From: DATKFM01 sp046154965
GTDB taxonomy: Bacteria; Pseudomonadota; Alphaproteobacteria; Dongiales; Dongiaceae
DNA: 64,000 bases
Assembly: GCA_046154965.1 (NCBI GenBank)
Contig: JBJXDY010000098.1
Location: 1-64,000, forward strand
Reading direction: 5' to 3'
This document shows, one piece after another, positions 8,161 to 16,637 of this stretch. The position numbers were made by a program, and so were the translations under genes. The notes below the pieces were generated by a model, which saw nothing but the letters and a program-made list of their open reading frames with translations, was not told where the DNA came from and did no database searches. Every line of letters starts with the position of its first letter. The stretch's first letter is position 1.

Positions 8161-11052
8161 ATGCTGGACAAGATTTCCGTACGCGGCGCCCGCGAACACA
8201 ATCTCAAGAGCGTCGATGTCGATATGCCGCGCAACAGTCTGGTGGTGATCACCGGGCTGTCGGGCTCCGGCAAATCGTCCCTCGCCTTCGACACCATCTA
8301 TGCCGAAGGGCAGCGCCGCTATGTCGAATCGCTGTCGGCCTATGCGCGCCAGTTCCTGGAGCTGATGCAGAAGCCCGATGTGGACTCGATCGAGGGCCTG
8401 TCGCCGGCCATCTCCATCGAGCAGAAGACCACCTCGAAGAACCCCCGCTCCACCGTCGGCACGGTGACGGAGATCTACGACTATTGGCGCCTGCTGTTCG
8501 CCCGAGTCGGCGTGCCCTATTCGCCGGCCACCGGCCTGCCGATCGAGAGCCAGACCGTTTCGCAGATGGTCGACCGCATCATGGCCCTGCCGGAGGGCAC
8601 GCGGCTCTACATCCTGGCGCCCGTGGTGCGCGGCCGCAAAGGCGAGTACCGGAAGGAGCTCCAGGACTACCAGAAGCGCGGTTTCCAGCGGGTGAAGGTG
8701 GACGGCACCTTCTACGAGATCGACTCCGTGCCCGCCCTCAACAAGAAGCTGAAGCACGACATCGAAGTGGTGGTCGACCGCATCGTCGTGCGCGACGGCA
8801 TCCAGAGCCGCCTCGCCGACAGCCTGGAAACCGGCCTGCAACTCTCCGAGGGCCTGATCTTCGCCGAAAAGGCGGACGGCGCCGAAAGCGAGGCCAAAGG
8901 CAAGCGCAAGGCGCAGCCTGAGCGCATCACCTTTTCGTCCCGCTTCGCCTGCCCGGTGTCCGGCTTCACCATCGACGAGATCGAGCCGCGCCTCTTCTCC
9001 TTCAACAACCCCTTTGGCGCCTGCCCGGCCTGCGACGGTCTGGGCACGCGCATGTTCTTCGATCCGGAGATGGTGGTGCCCGACGACTCCGTGACCCTGC
9101 GCAAGGGCGCCATCGCGCCCTGGGCCAATTCCACCTCGCCCTACTACATGCAGACGCTGGACAGCCTGGCCAAGCACTACAAGTTCAGCACCAACTCGGC
9201 CTTCAAGGATCTACCCGAGCGCATCCGCAAGGTCATCCTCTTCGGTTCCGGCGAGGAGCCGGTGACCATGCACTACGACGACGGCCTGCGCAGCTACAAG
9301 ACCACCAAGCCGTTCGAGGGCGTGATCCCCAACATGGATCGCCGCTTCCGCGAGACCGACAGCGACTGGGTGCGCGACGAACTGGCCAAGTTCCAGTCCA
9401 CCAATCCCTGCGAAACCTGCAAGGGCATGCGGCTCAAGCCGGAGGCGTTGGCGGTCAAGATCGACAAGCTGCACATCTCCGAAGTCACCGAGTTCTCCAT
9501 CGACCACGCCAAGAACTGGTTCCTGTCCCTGGACAAGAAACTCACCGCCAAGCAGCGGGAGATCGCCGCCCGCATCCTCAAGGAGATCAACGAGCGGCTG
9601 GGCTTCCTGGTCAGCGTCGGTCTGGAGTATCTGACGCTGAGCCGCGCCTCGGCGACGCTGTCAGGCGGCGAGAGCCAGCGCATTCGCCTGGCGTCGCAGA
9701 TCGGCTCCGGCCTTACCGGCGTGCTCTATGTGCTGGACGAGCCCTCCATCGGCCTGCACCAGCGCGACAATGCGCGCCTCCTGGCGACGCTGAAGCGGCT
9801 GCGCGACATCGGCAACACCGTGATCGTGGTCGAGCATGACGAGGAGGCCATCCGCTCCGCCGATTTCCTCATCGACATGGGGCCCGGCGCCGGCATCCAT
9901 GGCGGCCGGGTGGTCGCCATCGGCACGCCGGACAAGGTGATGCAGAGCCCCGACAGCATCACCGCCCAGTACCTCACCGGCTTCCGCCAGGTCGAGGTGC
10001 CCAAGCAGCGGCGCCCCGGCGCCCGCGGCCAGCGCATCCGCGTGGCCGGCGCCAGGACCAACAACCTGAAGAATGTCAGCGTCGACATACCCCTGGGCAC
10101 CATGACCTGCGTCACCGGCGTCTCCGGCGGCGGCAAATCGACCTTGATCATCGAGACGCTCTACAAGGCCCTCGCCCGCCGCCTGAACGGCGCCCGCGAG
10201 ACGCCCGGCGCCCATGACCGCATCGAGGGCCTGGAGTTCCTCGACAAGGTCATCGACATCGACCAGTCGCCCATCGGCCGCACGCCGCGCTCCAACCCCG
10301 CCACCTACACCGGCGCCTTCACGCCGATCCGCGACTGGTTCGCCGGATTGCCGGAAGCCAACGAGCGCGGCTACAAGCCCGGCCGCTTCTCCTTCAACGT
10401 CAAGGGCGGCCGCTGCGAAGCCTGCCAGGGCGACGGCGTGATCAAGATCGAGATGCACTTCCTGCCCGACGTCTACGTCCAGTGCGACGTCTGCAAGGGC
10501 AAGCGCTACAACCGCGAGACCCTGGAGATCACCTTCAAGGGCAAGTCGATCGCCGACGTGCTGGACATGACCGTCGACGAGGCCGCAGACTTCTTCAAGG
10601 CGGTGCCGTCGATCCGCGAGAAGATGACGACGCTGCAGCAAGTGGGCCTCGGCTACATCCATGTCGGGCAGCCGGCCACCACGCTGTCAGGCGGCGAGGC
10701 CCAGCGGGTGAAGCTGTCCAAGGAACTCTCCCGCCGCGCCACCGGCCGCACCCTCTACATCTTGGACGAGCCCACTACCGGCCTGCATTTCGAGGATGTG
10801 CGCAAGCTGCTGGAGGTGCTGCACACGCTCGTCGAGCAGGGCAACACCGTTGTCGTCATCGAGCACAATCTCGAGGTCATCAAGACCGCCGACTGGATCA
10901 TCGACCTCGGCCCCGAAGGCGGCGACAAAGGCGGCCGCATCGTGGCATCCGGCACGCCCGAAGACGTGGCCCGCGTCGCCGAAAGCTACACCGGCCAATA
11001 TCTCGCGCCCTATCTGCGCAACAGCGCGGCAAAGGCGAAGAAGTGGGCGTAG
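8161..11052 (+). CDS. uvrA: excinuclease ABC subunit A
   Basis: UvrA is the damage-sensing ATPase of nucleotide excision repair; it loads UvrB onto lesions. The 963-aa protein has the tandem ABC layout: Walker A GLSGSGKSSL near residue 36, a zinc finger with CPVSGF and CPACDGLG, ABC signature LSGGESQRIRL, then the second half with GVSGGGKSTL, a zinc finger with CEACQGDG and CDVCKGKR, signature LSGGEAQRVKL, and Walker B YILDEPTTGLH. The order and length agree with the family. The ATG at 8161 begins the conserved sequence directly. Transcribed away from ssb. Confidence 0.98.
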   Translation: MLDKISVRGAREHNLKSVDVDMPRNSLVVITGLSGSGKSSLAFDTIYAEGQRRYVESLSAYARQFLELMQKPDVDSIEGLSPAISIEQKTTSKNPRSTVGTVTEIYDYWRLLFARVGVPYSPATGLPIESQTVSQMVDRIMALPEGTRLYILAPVVRGRKGEYRKELQDYQKRGFQRVKVDGTFYEIDSVPALNKKLKHDIEVVVDRIVVRDGIQSRLADSLETGLQLSEGLIFAEKADGAESEAKGKRKAQPERITFSSRFACPVSGFTIDEIEPRLFSFNNPFGACPACDGLGTRMFFDPEMVVPDDSVTLRKGAIAPWANSTSPYYMQTLDSLAKHYKFSTNSAFKDLPERIRKVILFGSGEEPVTMHYDDGLRSYKTTKPFEGVIPNMDRRFRETDSDWVRDELAKFQSTNPCETCKGMRLKPEALAVKIDKLHISEVTEFSIDHAKNWFLSLDKKLTAKQREIAARILKEINERLGFLVSVGLEYLTLSRASATLSGGESQRIRLASQIGSGLTGVLYVLDEPSIGLHQRDNARLLATLKRLRDIGNTVIVVEHDEEAIRSADFLIDMGPGAGIHGGRVVAIGTPDKVMQSPDSITAQYLTGFRQVEVPKQRRPGARGQRIRVAGARTNNLKNVSVDIPLGTMTCVTGVSGGGKSTLIIETLYKALARRLNGARETPGAHDRIEGLEFLDKVIDIDQSPIGRTPRSNPATYTGAFTPIRDWFAGLPEANERGYKPGRFSFNVKGGRCEACQGDGVIKIEMHFLPDVYVQCDVCKGKRYNRETLEITFKGKSIADVLDMTVDEAADFFKAVPSIREKMTTLQQVGLGYIHVGQPATTLSGGEAQRVKLSKELSRRATGRTLYILDEPTTGLHFEDVRKLLEVLHTLVEQGNTVVVIEHNLEVIKTADWIIDLGPEGGDKGGRIVASGTPEDVARVAESYTGQYLAPYLRNSAAKAKKWA

Positions 11053-11129
11053 TCGTCAGCGCAATGAAGTTGTCATCGCGGGTTCCGTCGCCGGCGCTCC
11101 GGCCCCGGGGTGACAATTATTGGGGCCGA

Positions 11130-11492
11130 TTAGTCATCCGAGTCGTAAAGTCCAAAACGCTCGCCGAAAATCGCGTGTGCGACGCTCAAAAGGAGGATAA
11201 CTCCGGACAGTGCCAGCATTCCTAGAAGAGCGCGGACGATAAGCAACTCGCCTCTTGGCGGCAGCAACACCGGGACAAGCACCACGAAAATACAAGAGAG
11301 AATGCGCCATGCCGTGGGTGAGTGTTTCCACAGCGGAACGAAGCTACGATCAGGACTTGCCGCCAAACCGATGCCGGTGAAGACAGCAATCAGAATAGGA
11401 ATCATGATCGCGCTCGGAATCATCGCCAGCGTGAGAATCAACGAGCTTCCAATTAGTCCGACGAGGATGAGAACCGAAAGTCTGTCAGGCAT
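11130..11492 (-). CDS. putative small membrane protein, 120 aa
   Basis: The frame encodes three or four hydrophobic segments (around VLILVGLIGSSLIL, IPILIAVFTGIG, IFVVLVPVLL and LLGMLALSGVILLL) separated by short charged loops, ending in an acidic YDSDD. I do not recognise a family. It is an isolated minus-strand gene between uvrA and the MFS gene. The start at 11492 (MPDRL) is uncertain: no clear ribosome binding site is visible, and a GTG at 11507 is also possible. The even spread of hydrophobic segments argues for a real protein. Confidence 0.45.
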   Translation of the reverse strand: MPDRLSVLILVGLIGSSLILTLAMIPSAIMIPILIAVFTGIGLAASPDRSFVPLWKHSPTAWRILSCIFVVLVPVLLPPRGELLIVRALLGMLALSGVILLLSVAHAIFGERFGLYDSDD

Positions 11493-11644
11493 CAGAAACC
11501 AAACCACACCACACCGAAGGATTGTGGACTATATCGGCAATAGTCCTTGACCGCATTAACAGTCTCTGAGAACACGGCGCTTCGATAGTTCCACTGCAAG
11601 TCGGTGCCACGCCCGTTCACCGAACCGCTAGAGAATTCCCGTCC

Positions 11645-12874
11645 ATGACCGCCGAGACGCCCCGACCCGTCCGCCGCGCCGCGCTGGCGTTCATCTTCAT
11701 CACCGTGGTGCTGGATATCCTGGCGCTCGGCATCATCCTGCCGGTGCTGCCCCACCTGATCGAGAGCTTCCTTGGCGGCGACACCGCCCGCGCGGCCGAA
11801 TACATCGGCCTGTTCGGCACCGCCTGGGCAGTCATGCAGTTCTTCTCCTCCCCGATCCTTGGCGCGCTGTCCGACCGCTTCGGCCGCCGGCCGGTCATCC
11901 TGCTGTCCAACCTGGGGCTCGGGCTCGACTACATTCTGATGGCGCTGGCGCCGACGCTCTGGTGGCTGTTCACCGGCCGGCTGATCTCCGGCATCACCTC
12001 CGCCAGCATCGCCAGCGCCTATGCCTATGTCGCCGACGTCAGCGTGGCCGAACGGCGCGCCGGCGCTTTCGGCATGGTGGGGGCCGCCTTCGGGTTCGGC
12101 TTCGTCTTCGGCCCGGCGCTCGGCGGCCTGCTGGCGGAGATCGATCCGCGCCTGCCCTTCTGGGTTGCCGCCGGCCTCAGCCTGGCGAACTTCGCCTACG
12201 GCCTGTTCGTCCTGCCGGAGTCGCTGCCGCCGGACCGGCGCATGGCCTTCGCCTGGCGCCGGGCCAATCCCCTGGGCTCCCTCAAGCTGCTGCGCCGCCA
12301 TCGCGAACTGCTGGGCATCGCCGTGGTCTACTTCATCAGCAACCTGGCCCACGCCGCGCTGCCCTCGGTGTTCGTCATCTCCACCGGCTACCGCTATGGC
12401 TGGTCCGAGGGCGAGGTCGGCCTGGTGCTGGCGCTGGTGGGCATCAGCTCGATCGTCGTGCAGGGCGGCGTCGTCAAGCTGCTGGTGGCGCGGCTGGGCG
12501 AAGCCCGCGTGCTGCTGATCGCCCTCGCCGCCGGCGTGATCGCATTCTCGATCTATGGCGCGGCGGCGTGGCCCCTGCTGTTCCTGATCGGCGTGCCGAT
12601 CACCGCGATCTGGGGCATGGCCGGCCCCGCCAGCCAGGGCCTGATGTCGCGCAGGGTCGGCGCCGACGAGCAGGGCCAGCTCCAGGGCGCCGCCGCCTCG
12701 CTGCGCAGCCTGACCGACATCCTCGGCCCCGGCCTCTTCACCCTCACCTTCGCCCACTTCATCCGCGCGTCCGCGCCGATCCACCTGCCGGGCGCGCCGT
12801 TCTTTCTATCGGCGCTGCTGCTGGCGGCGGCGCTGGCGATGGCTTGGTGGGTGGTACACGCGCCAAGGCGCTAG
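11645..12874 (+). CDS. MFS transporter of the TetA (DHA1) type
   Basis: The 409-aa product has twelve predicted membrane helices in two halves with a central loop around residues 190-215. The loop between helices 2 and 3 carries the MFS motif A GALSDRFGRRP, and helix 5 carries GPALGGLL (motif C, typical of drug/H+ antiporters). The first helix pattern (VVLDILALGIILPVLP) is that of the TetA/multidrug group. It probably exports a small molecule in exchange for protons; the substrate cannot be read from sequence. The ATG at 11645 lies just before the first helix. No tetR-like regulator is adjacent, which argues against a classical tetracycline determinant. Confidence 0.85.
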   Translation: MTAETPRPVRRAALAFIFITVVLDILALGIILPVLPHLIESFLGGDTARAAEYIGLFGTAWAVMQFFSSPILGALSDRFGRRPVILLSNLGLGLDYILMALAPTLWWLFTGRLISGITSASIASAYAYVADVSVAERRAGAFGMVGAAFGFGFVFGPALGGLLAEIDPRLPFWVAAGLSLANFAYGLFVLPESLPPDRRMAFAWRRANPLGSLKLLRRHRELLGIAVVYFISNLAHAALPSVFVISTGYRYGWSEGEVGLVLALVGISSIVVQGGVVKLLVARLGEARVLLIALAAGVIAFSIYGAAAWPLLFLIGVPITAIWGMAGPASQGLMSRRVGADEQGQLQGAAASLRSLTDILGPGLFTLTFAHFIRASAPIHLPGAPFFLSALLLAAALAMAWWVVHAPRR

Positions 12875-12972
12875 CGCACAGTTTCAGATATCAGCGCCAA
12901 AGCTGTCACTGCAACAAAGTCCGCTTCCCAGCCGATTGCTGCCCACTTCGCCGCGTGTGCATTGTCGCCGAT

Positions 12973-12987
12973 GTGCCATAAGCTGCC
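12973..12987. repeat. 15-bp direct repeat, copy 1 (upstream of VIT gene)
   Basis: GTGCCATAAGCTGCC occurs here and again at 13933-13947 in the same orientation. The pair brackets the VIT-family gene. Confidence 0.7.
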
Positions 12988-13077
12988 TTTGTCTCTGTAC
13001 GGGCCGACCGGCACAAATCATGCCTAGGGGGTCAAGTGAGCCGCTTGCAAGGGCACTCAGCCAATTCCACTATCGGC

Positions 13078-13091
13078 ATGCGCTAACGCAT
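13078..13091. repeat. ATGCG-CTAA-CGCAT inverted repeat
   Basis: A perfect 5-bp stem with a 4-base loop just upstream of the VIT gene start. The same stem arms recur at 15741-15751 and 15816-15830 with different loops, so this may be a shared regulatory or repeat motif. Confidence 0.5.
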
Positions 13092-13108
13092 ACGATTAGG
13101 AGAGTGAT

Positions 13109-13810
13109 ATGAGTCGCCTTCGCGTCCATCCTGAAAGTCACCTCGTTTCGCGCATAGGATGGCTGAGAGCAGCGGTGCTCGGAGCTAACGATGGTATTGT
13201 CTCGACGGCGAGCTTGATCGTCGGTGTCGCCGCAGCGGCGACAGCGCCAAGTGAGGTCTTGATCGCGGGCATTGCAGGCCTAGTGGCCGGCGCCATGTCG
13301 ATGGCTGCCGGCGAGTATGTTTCGGTCAGCTCGCAGGCTGATACTGAGAAGGCGGATCTAACACGCGAACGAAATGAATTGAGTCAGAATATCGCGTTCG
13401 AGCACGAGGAGCTCGCCACCATCTACGTGAAGCGCGGCGTCGATCAAGATCTTGCCCGTCAAGTTGCCAAGCAGCTAATGGCAAAGGACGCATTGGCAGC
13501 TCATGCGCGTGACGAGCTGGGGATATCGGAAGTATCTACCGCCCGCCCGGTACAAGCAGCCCTCACATCGGCGGCAACGTTTGCTGTCGGCGCAGCGATG
13601 CCGTTGCTAATGGTTGTCGTAGCGCCCGCTACGACACTTGTCCCAATCGTTTCCGCCGCATCGTTGGGCTTCTTGGGCCTTCTGGGGGCGATCGGGGCCA
13701 GCGCCGGCGGTGCGAACGTGCTCAGAGCCACCGCGCGAGTGACATTCTGGGGTGCCTTGGCAATGGCGCTAACCGCCGGCATCGGCGCCATCGTCGGGAC
13801 GGCAGTCTGA
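13109..13810 (+). CDS. VIT1/CCC1 family transporter
   Basis: The 233-aa protein belongs to the VIT family, whose plant and yeast members move Fe2+/Mn2+ into the vacuole. The N-terminal helix has the family hallmark GANDGIVSTAS, the second helix has AGAMSMAAGEYVS, and a cytoplasmic charged segment (residues 75-135, rich in Glu and Lys) separates them from three C-terminal helices. Bacterial members are presumed metal exporters. The ATG at 13109 follows TAGGAGAG. Base and codon use is visibly less GC-rich than in uvrA or the MFS gene, and 15-bp direct repeats flank it, which suggests later acquisition. Confidence 0.88.
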   Translation: MSRLRVHPESHLVSRIGWLRAAVLGANDGIVSTASLIVGVAAAATAPSEVLIAGIAGLVAGAMSMAAGEYVSVSSQADTEKADLTRERNELSQNIAFEHEELATIYVKRGVDQDLARQVAKQLMAKDALAAHARDELGISEVSTARPVQAALTSAATFAVGAAMPLLMVVVAPATTLVPIVSAASLGFLGLLGAIGASAGGANVLRATARVTFWGALAMALTAGIGAIVGTAV

Positions 13811-14111
13811 GGAGTGGCTGGATTGGCTTGAATCGGCCATTTCTCTGGAGAACGCTGGACTTCCTGCCATCGAATTGTCTGCATTGTAAACAATTCCAGA
13901 CACTGTGCCTGCCTCCGGGGTAAGTCAGCAAAGTGCCATAAGCTGCCATCGGCACAGTCTCCAGACCTCTATGCGCCCGGTCATTGGTAAAAAGCCCGAG
14001 TTGCTGCTGTTCTTCGTCAACCGTGCGCCTGGCATCAAACGTGGATGCCTATGGTCAGCGCCGCGTGTATGCTCGGCGCACTGCGCCTAAGGCTGGAGGA
14101 CAATTAACACC
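13811..14111. other. intergenic region, 301 bp
   Basis: No gene is supported here. It contains the second copy of the 15-bp direct repeat (13933-13947), and a GGAGGA site directly before the next gene. Base composition is lower in GC than the surrounding core genes. Confidence 0.45.
13933..13947. repeat. 15-bp direct repeat, copy 2 (downstream of VIT gene)
   Basis: Identical to 12973-12987 and in the same orientation; the two copies are 960 bp apart and enclose the VIT gene. Confidence 0.7.
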
Positions 14112-14699
14112 ATGGAGTACAGCTTGCTGAAATTTCTCCATGTCCTCGGTGCGGTTCTCATTGGTGCGGGCCTCATCGGGGTGTGGATGTCTGACTTACG
14201 GTCGCGTCAGCTGGGAGACTTGTCGACTTTTTCGGAAGCGATCCGCAGTATCGCAGTCTTCTACGATGGGCTTGTTGTGCCCGGGGCGCTATTGCTGGTG
14301 GCATCCGGCACATGGTTGATTGTTAGGTTCTATGGAGGGTGGAATTTTCTGCAGATACCCTGGCTTACAGGAATGGTCGGTCTGTTTGCCTTCGAGTTCA
14401 TAGAGGGCAATACAATCACGCGCATCTACTTCATGCGCCTACGCCGTCTAACGCGATCAGCGCTCGATGCTGGGCGCGTGACGCCCGAGCTACAGATTGC
14501 ACGTGGCGAGCTAGCGCCGACGTTTACGCACTTTCTGGATCTGCCGATCCTGTTTCTTATCATTGCCCTTGGGGCAATTCAGCCGACGACCTGGGCGTTG
14601 TTTCTGGTCGGTTCGGTTTTAGCAGTTGCGTTGGCGACGCTGCTCACGATAACCATTCCTCGCCTCTATCCTTGGGGCTCGAAGGTATCGCTTGGATGA
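14112..14699 (+). CDS. DUF2269-type integral membrane protein, 195 aa
   Basis: The protein has four to five predicted membrane helices: LLKFLHVLGAVLIGAGLIGVW at the N terminus (with a conserved LHVLG pattern), VVPGALLLVASGTWLIV, a helix around WLTGMVGLFAFEF, LPILFLIIALGAIQP and a last one around LVGSVLAVALATLL. This matches the DUF2269 group of predicted membrane proteins, for which no reaction is known. The ATG at 14112 has GGAGGA about ten bases upstream. Like the VIT gene next to it, it is poorer in GC than the core genes. No partner gene is evident. Confidence 0.7.
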   Translation: MEYSLLKFLHVLGAVLIGAGLIGVWMSDLRSRQLGDLSTFSEAIRSIAVFYDGLVVPGALLLVASGTWLIVRFYGGWNFLQIPWLTGMVGLFAFEFIEGNTITRIYFMRLRRLTRSALDAGRVTPELQIARGELAPTFTHFLDLPILFLIIALGAIQPTTWALFLVGSVLAVALATLLTITIPRLYPWGSKVSLG

Positions 14700-14850
14700 G
14701 CTTTGGCGCGCTTTAAGTCATGGCCTACCGAATGTCGACTTCGGGTCAAGGACTGCCATGTTGCTTCATCACGCATTTGGCCGCTCCGCACTATACAGCG
14801 GAAGTGAATTTTGTCGAAATCAGGATCCGTCACGCGATCCGCTTTCAGAG

Positions 14851-15090
14851 CTAGCAACTTTCCTCCATTATCCTCAGCGTTGCCCGGCTGAGTCGGATCA
14901 GCCTGCGCGCCGCGCTGCGGTGCGCTCTTGCTTCCCTCGTTTCGGCGCCGTGGATCAGCGCGTTTGAATTCCCTCTCGGCGCGCCGCTGCCGGTGGCGCC
15001 GCCATGCAGGCGGCAGCGGCGCTTGCCCGCGGCCGGCGCTTTGCCGCAACTGCCGCCGCTCCGGGTGCGTGCGCCGCATCGTGCCGGCAT
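14851..15090 (-). CDS. HGGxG-motif small basic protein, 79 aa
   Basis: The product starts MPARCGARTRSGGSCGKAP and continues with GKRRCRLHGGATGSG, which is the pattern of the HGGxG-motif small proteins common in alphaproteobacterial and phage-derived regions (Cys at 5, 15 and 26, then HGG). The rest is Arg/Ala-rich and basic, with an RLIRLSRATLRIM helix near the end. These proteins are sometimes mislabelled as glucan biosynthesis proteins; their function is not known. It begins five bases after the stop of the gene upstream (15095-15595), so the two form one transcription unit. The cysteines and histidine could bind a metal. Confidence 0.65.
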   Translation of the reverse strand: MPARCGARTRSGGSCGKAPAAGKRRCRLHGGATGSGAPRGNSNALIHGAETREARAHRSAARRLIRLSRATLRIMEESC

Positions 15091-15094
15091 CGGC

Positions 15095-15595
15095 TTAAAT
15101 GACTTCCAGTGCCGTGCCGGATTCCGGTAGCCCTGTGCCTCGGTCCCGTCGCTGGGGTCGGCCTCGCGCCGACTTGTCGAGTGCCCGCGTATGCTGGATC
15201 AAGGTCCGCAGCAGCAATAGTGCCAACCGCAGTTCCGTCTTCTTGGCGCGGCTCCTGTCTCCGGCCTGCTGCGCCCGGGCCAAGCAACTCATCAGCGCGC
15301 CGTTCATGGCGACGATTTGCGCGGCGATCAGGTTTTGAAACACGTCGCCGGGGTCCAGCTCCTTTAGCCCCTGCCGGAACAGGGCGCCTGCCTGTTGCCA
15401 GATCGCGGGATACCGCTCCAGGGCCGGATCGGTCAGCAACAATGCGGCGATTGCCGTCCTGTCTGCGAGTAAATCCACTGCGGCCTTCGTCTCCGCTGCG
15501 GCGCTCCCCGCGTTCGCCTCCATGCCGGCGTCGCTTTGCGCAGGCGCCGTCATACGCTTGTGCCCTGATACTCCGTGACCGGTTTCCTCGATCAT
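15095..15595 (-). CDS. hypothetical protein, first gene of HGGxG cassette, 166 aa
   Basis: I do not recognise this family. The first 35 residues look disordered (Ala/Gly/Glu-rich); residues 40-150 are predicted helical, including LTDPALERYPAIWQQAGALFRQGL, a segment around NLIAAQIVAMNGALMSCLARA, and ELRLALLLLRTLIQHTRAL. The ATG at 15595 is preceded by GGAGGA five bases away, and a good promoter lies about 60 bp further up (15651-15679). It is co-directional and nearly contiguous with the HGGxG gene. Such pairs resemble small phage-derived gene sets, but no phage gene is nearby. Confidence 0.55.
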   Translation of the reverse strand: MIEETGHGVSGHKRMTAPAQSDAGMEANAGSAAAETKAAVDLLADRTAIAALLLTDPALERYPAIWQQAGALFRQGLKELDPGDVFQNLIAAQIVAMNGALMSCLARAQQAGDRSRAKKTELRLALLLLRTLIQHTRALDKSARGRPQRRDRGTGLPESGTALEVI

Positions 15596-15650
15596 TGATG
15601 TCCTCCCCAGTATTTGCCGGCCGGCGGATCCCGGCCTTGACCTAAACGCA

Positions 15651-15679
15651 AATATAACGTATTATACGTATCAAGTCAA
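15651..15679 (-). promoter_or_regulatory. promoter of HGGxG cassette with palindromic operator
   Basis: On the minus strand, TTGACT (15679-15674) and TATATT (15656-15651) are separated by exactly 17 bp. The spacer contains a perfect odd palindrome ACGTAT-T-ATACGT at 15657-15669. A palindrome between -35 and -10 is the classic place for a self-repressing regulator to bind, as in toxin-antitoxin and phage repressor promoters. Confidence 0.6.
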
Positions 15680-15740
15680 CAGAAAATGCAGTGAGCGCGA
15701 TATGACAGAATTCATTCAGCCGGTATCCTGCGAGCCATGC

Positions 15741-15751
15741 ATGCGACGCAT
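15741..15751. repeat. ATGCG-A-CGCAT inverted repeat
   Basis: Second copy of the 5-bp stem seen at 13078-13091, here with a one-base centre, followed by AGCT as in the third copy. Confidence 0.45.
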
Positions 15752-15815
15752 AGCTGCGCAATTTTCATTCGCGGATCTCCGCTTCCGTAGGGTTGAGTTG
15801 GTCCAGTAGCGGGCC

Positions 15816-15830
15816 ATGCGCTCAACGCAT
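15816..15830. repeat. ATGCG-CTCAA-CGCAT inverted repeat
   Basis: Third copy of the stem, with a five-base loop, about 70 bp upstream of the glutathione transferase start. Copies two and three share the context GCCATGC at the left and CGCATAGCT at the right. Confidence 0.45.
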
Positions 15831-15901
15831 AGCTCGGCCTTGCCGGCCCGGCTGCTTTGCGGCAGTTAATCCGGCTGAAATCAGCAGACGGAGTTCAGTC
15901 G

Positions 15902-16549
15902 ATGTACAAGCTCTATTGGGGACGGGGCGGCGCCAACATGGCGCCCCATGCGGCGCTGGAGGAGATCGGCGTACCCTTCGGGCTGGCCGAGCTCGACTTC
16001 GACCGCAATGAGCACAAAAGCGCCGAATACCGGAAACTGAATCCCAACGCTCGCGTCCCGACGCTAATCGTCGACGGCAAGGCGATGTACGAATCCGCGG
16101 CCATCCTGCTCTGTCTTTGCGAGCGCCATCCCGATGCGAAACTGATGCCCCTGCCCGGCTCGCCTGGGCGCGGGCTTTTTCTGCAGTGGCTGTTCTTCTT
16201 CACCAACACCGTGCAGGAAGAGCTGATGCATTGGTGGCACGCCGACAATTACATGGACAGCGAGGCCGGCCGGGCTGAATTGAAGCTGATCGCCGAGCGG
16301 CGCCTGGCTGGCATGTGGACGCAGATCTGCAAAACCCTCGCCGATCCCGGGCCCTATTTGCTGGGCCAGACCTTCAGTGCTGCCGATCTCTTCCTGGTCA
16401 TGCTCTGCCGCTGGACGCGCCAGATGGCGAAGCCCGCGACCGAGTGGCCTGAGCTGAAGCGGCTGGTGGAGATCGTCTCCGCCCGCCCCGCCTGGCAACG
16501 TATGATGAAGGCGGAGGGCATCACCTGGACCGGCGATATCGCCGCTTGA
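15902..16549 (+). CDS. glutathione S-transferase family protein
   Basis: The 215-aa protein has the two-domain GST layout: an N-terminal thioredoxin-like domain (MYKLYWGRGG, then NARVPTLIVDGK with the cis-Pro, then YESAAILLCLCERHP, the ESxAI glutathione-binding motif) and an all-helical C-terminal domain with GQTFSAADLFLVML, the N-capping box. It conjugates or reduces substrates with glutathione in the cytosol; the substrate is unknown. The ATG at 15902 follows CGGAG; an upstream in-frame start at 15857 lacks one and adds residues not typical of the family. Confidence 0.9.
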   Translation: MYKLYWGRGGANMAPHAALEEIGVPFGLAELDFDRNEHKSAEYRKLNPNARVPTLIVDGKAMYESAAILLCLCERHPDAKLMPLPGSPGRGLFLQWLFFFTNTVQEELMHWWHADNYMDSEAGRAELKLIAERRLAGMWTQICKTLADPGPYLLGQTFSAADLFLVMLCRWTRQMAKPATEWPELKRLVEIVSARPAWQRMMKAEGITWTGDIAA

Positions 16550-16637
16550 ACCGGCCGGCCTGGAAAAAGGACTCTTTCACAATAGATCAATGTAATGGCG
16601 CCCAATTCTCCTGCCGATAATGAAACTGCGTCAGGTC

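Larger units (their letters stand above)
15596..15901. other. intergenic region, 306 bp, with promoter and hairpins
   Basis: Divergent region between the HGGxG cassette and the glutathione transferase gene. It carries the cassette promoter (15651-15679) and two ATGCG/CGCAT inverted repeats (15741-15751 and 15816-15830). No gene is supported inside it. Confidence 0.5.

Noticed and set aside
9661..10662. Long minus-strand open frame opposite uvrA
   Set aside because: Shadow of uvrA; Gly/Ala/Asp-rich without recognisable motifs or a binding site.
14666..15079. Minus-strand frame overlapping the HGGxG gene and the DUF2269 gene end
   Set aside because: It overlaps the better-supported HGGxG gene in another frame and has no recognisable pattern.
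15657..15669. Palindrome as a toxin-antitoxin operator with a TA gene pair
   Set aside because: The two genes downstream do not look like any toxin or antitoxin family I know, so a TA identity is not claimed; only the operator-like position is reported.
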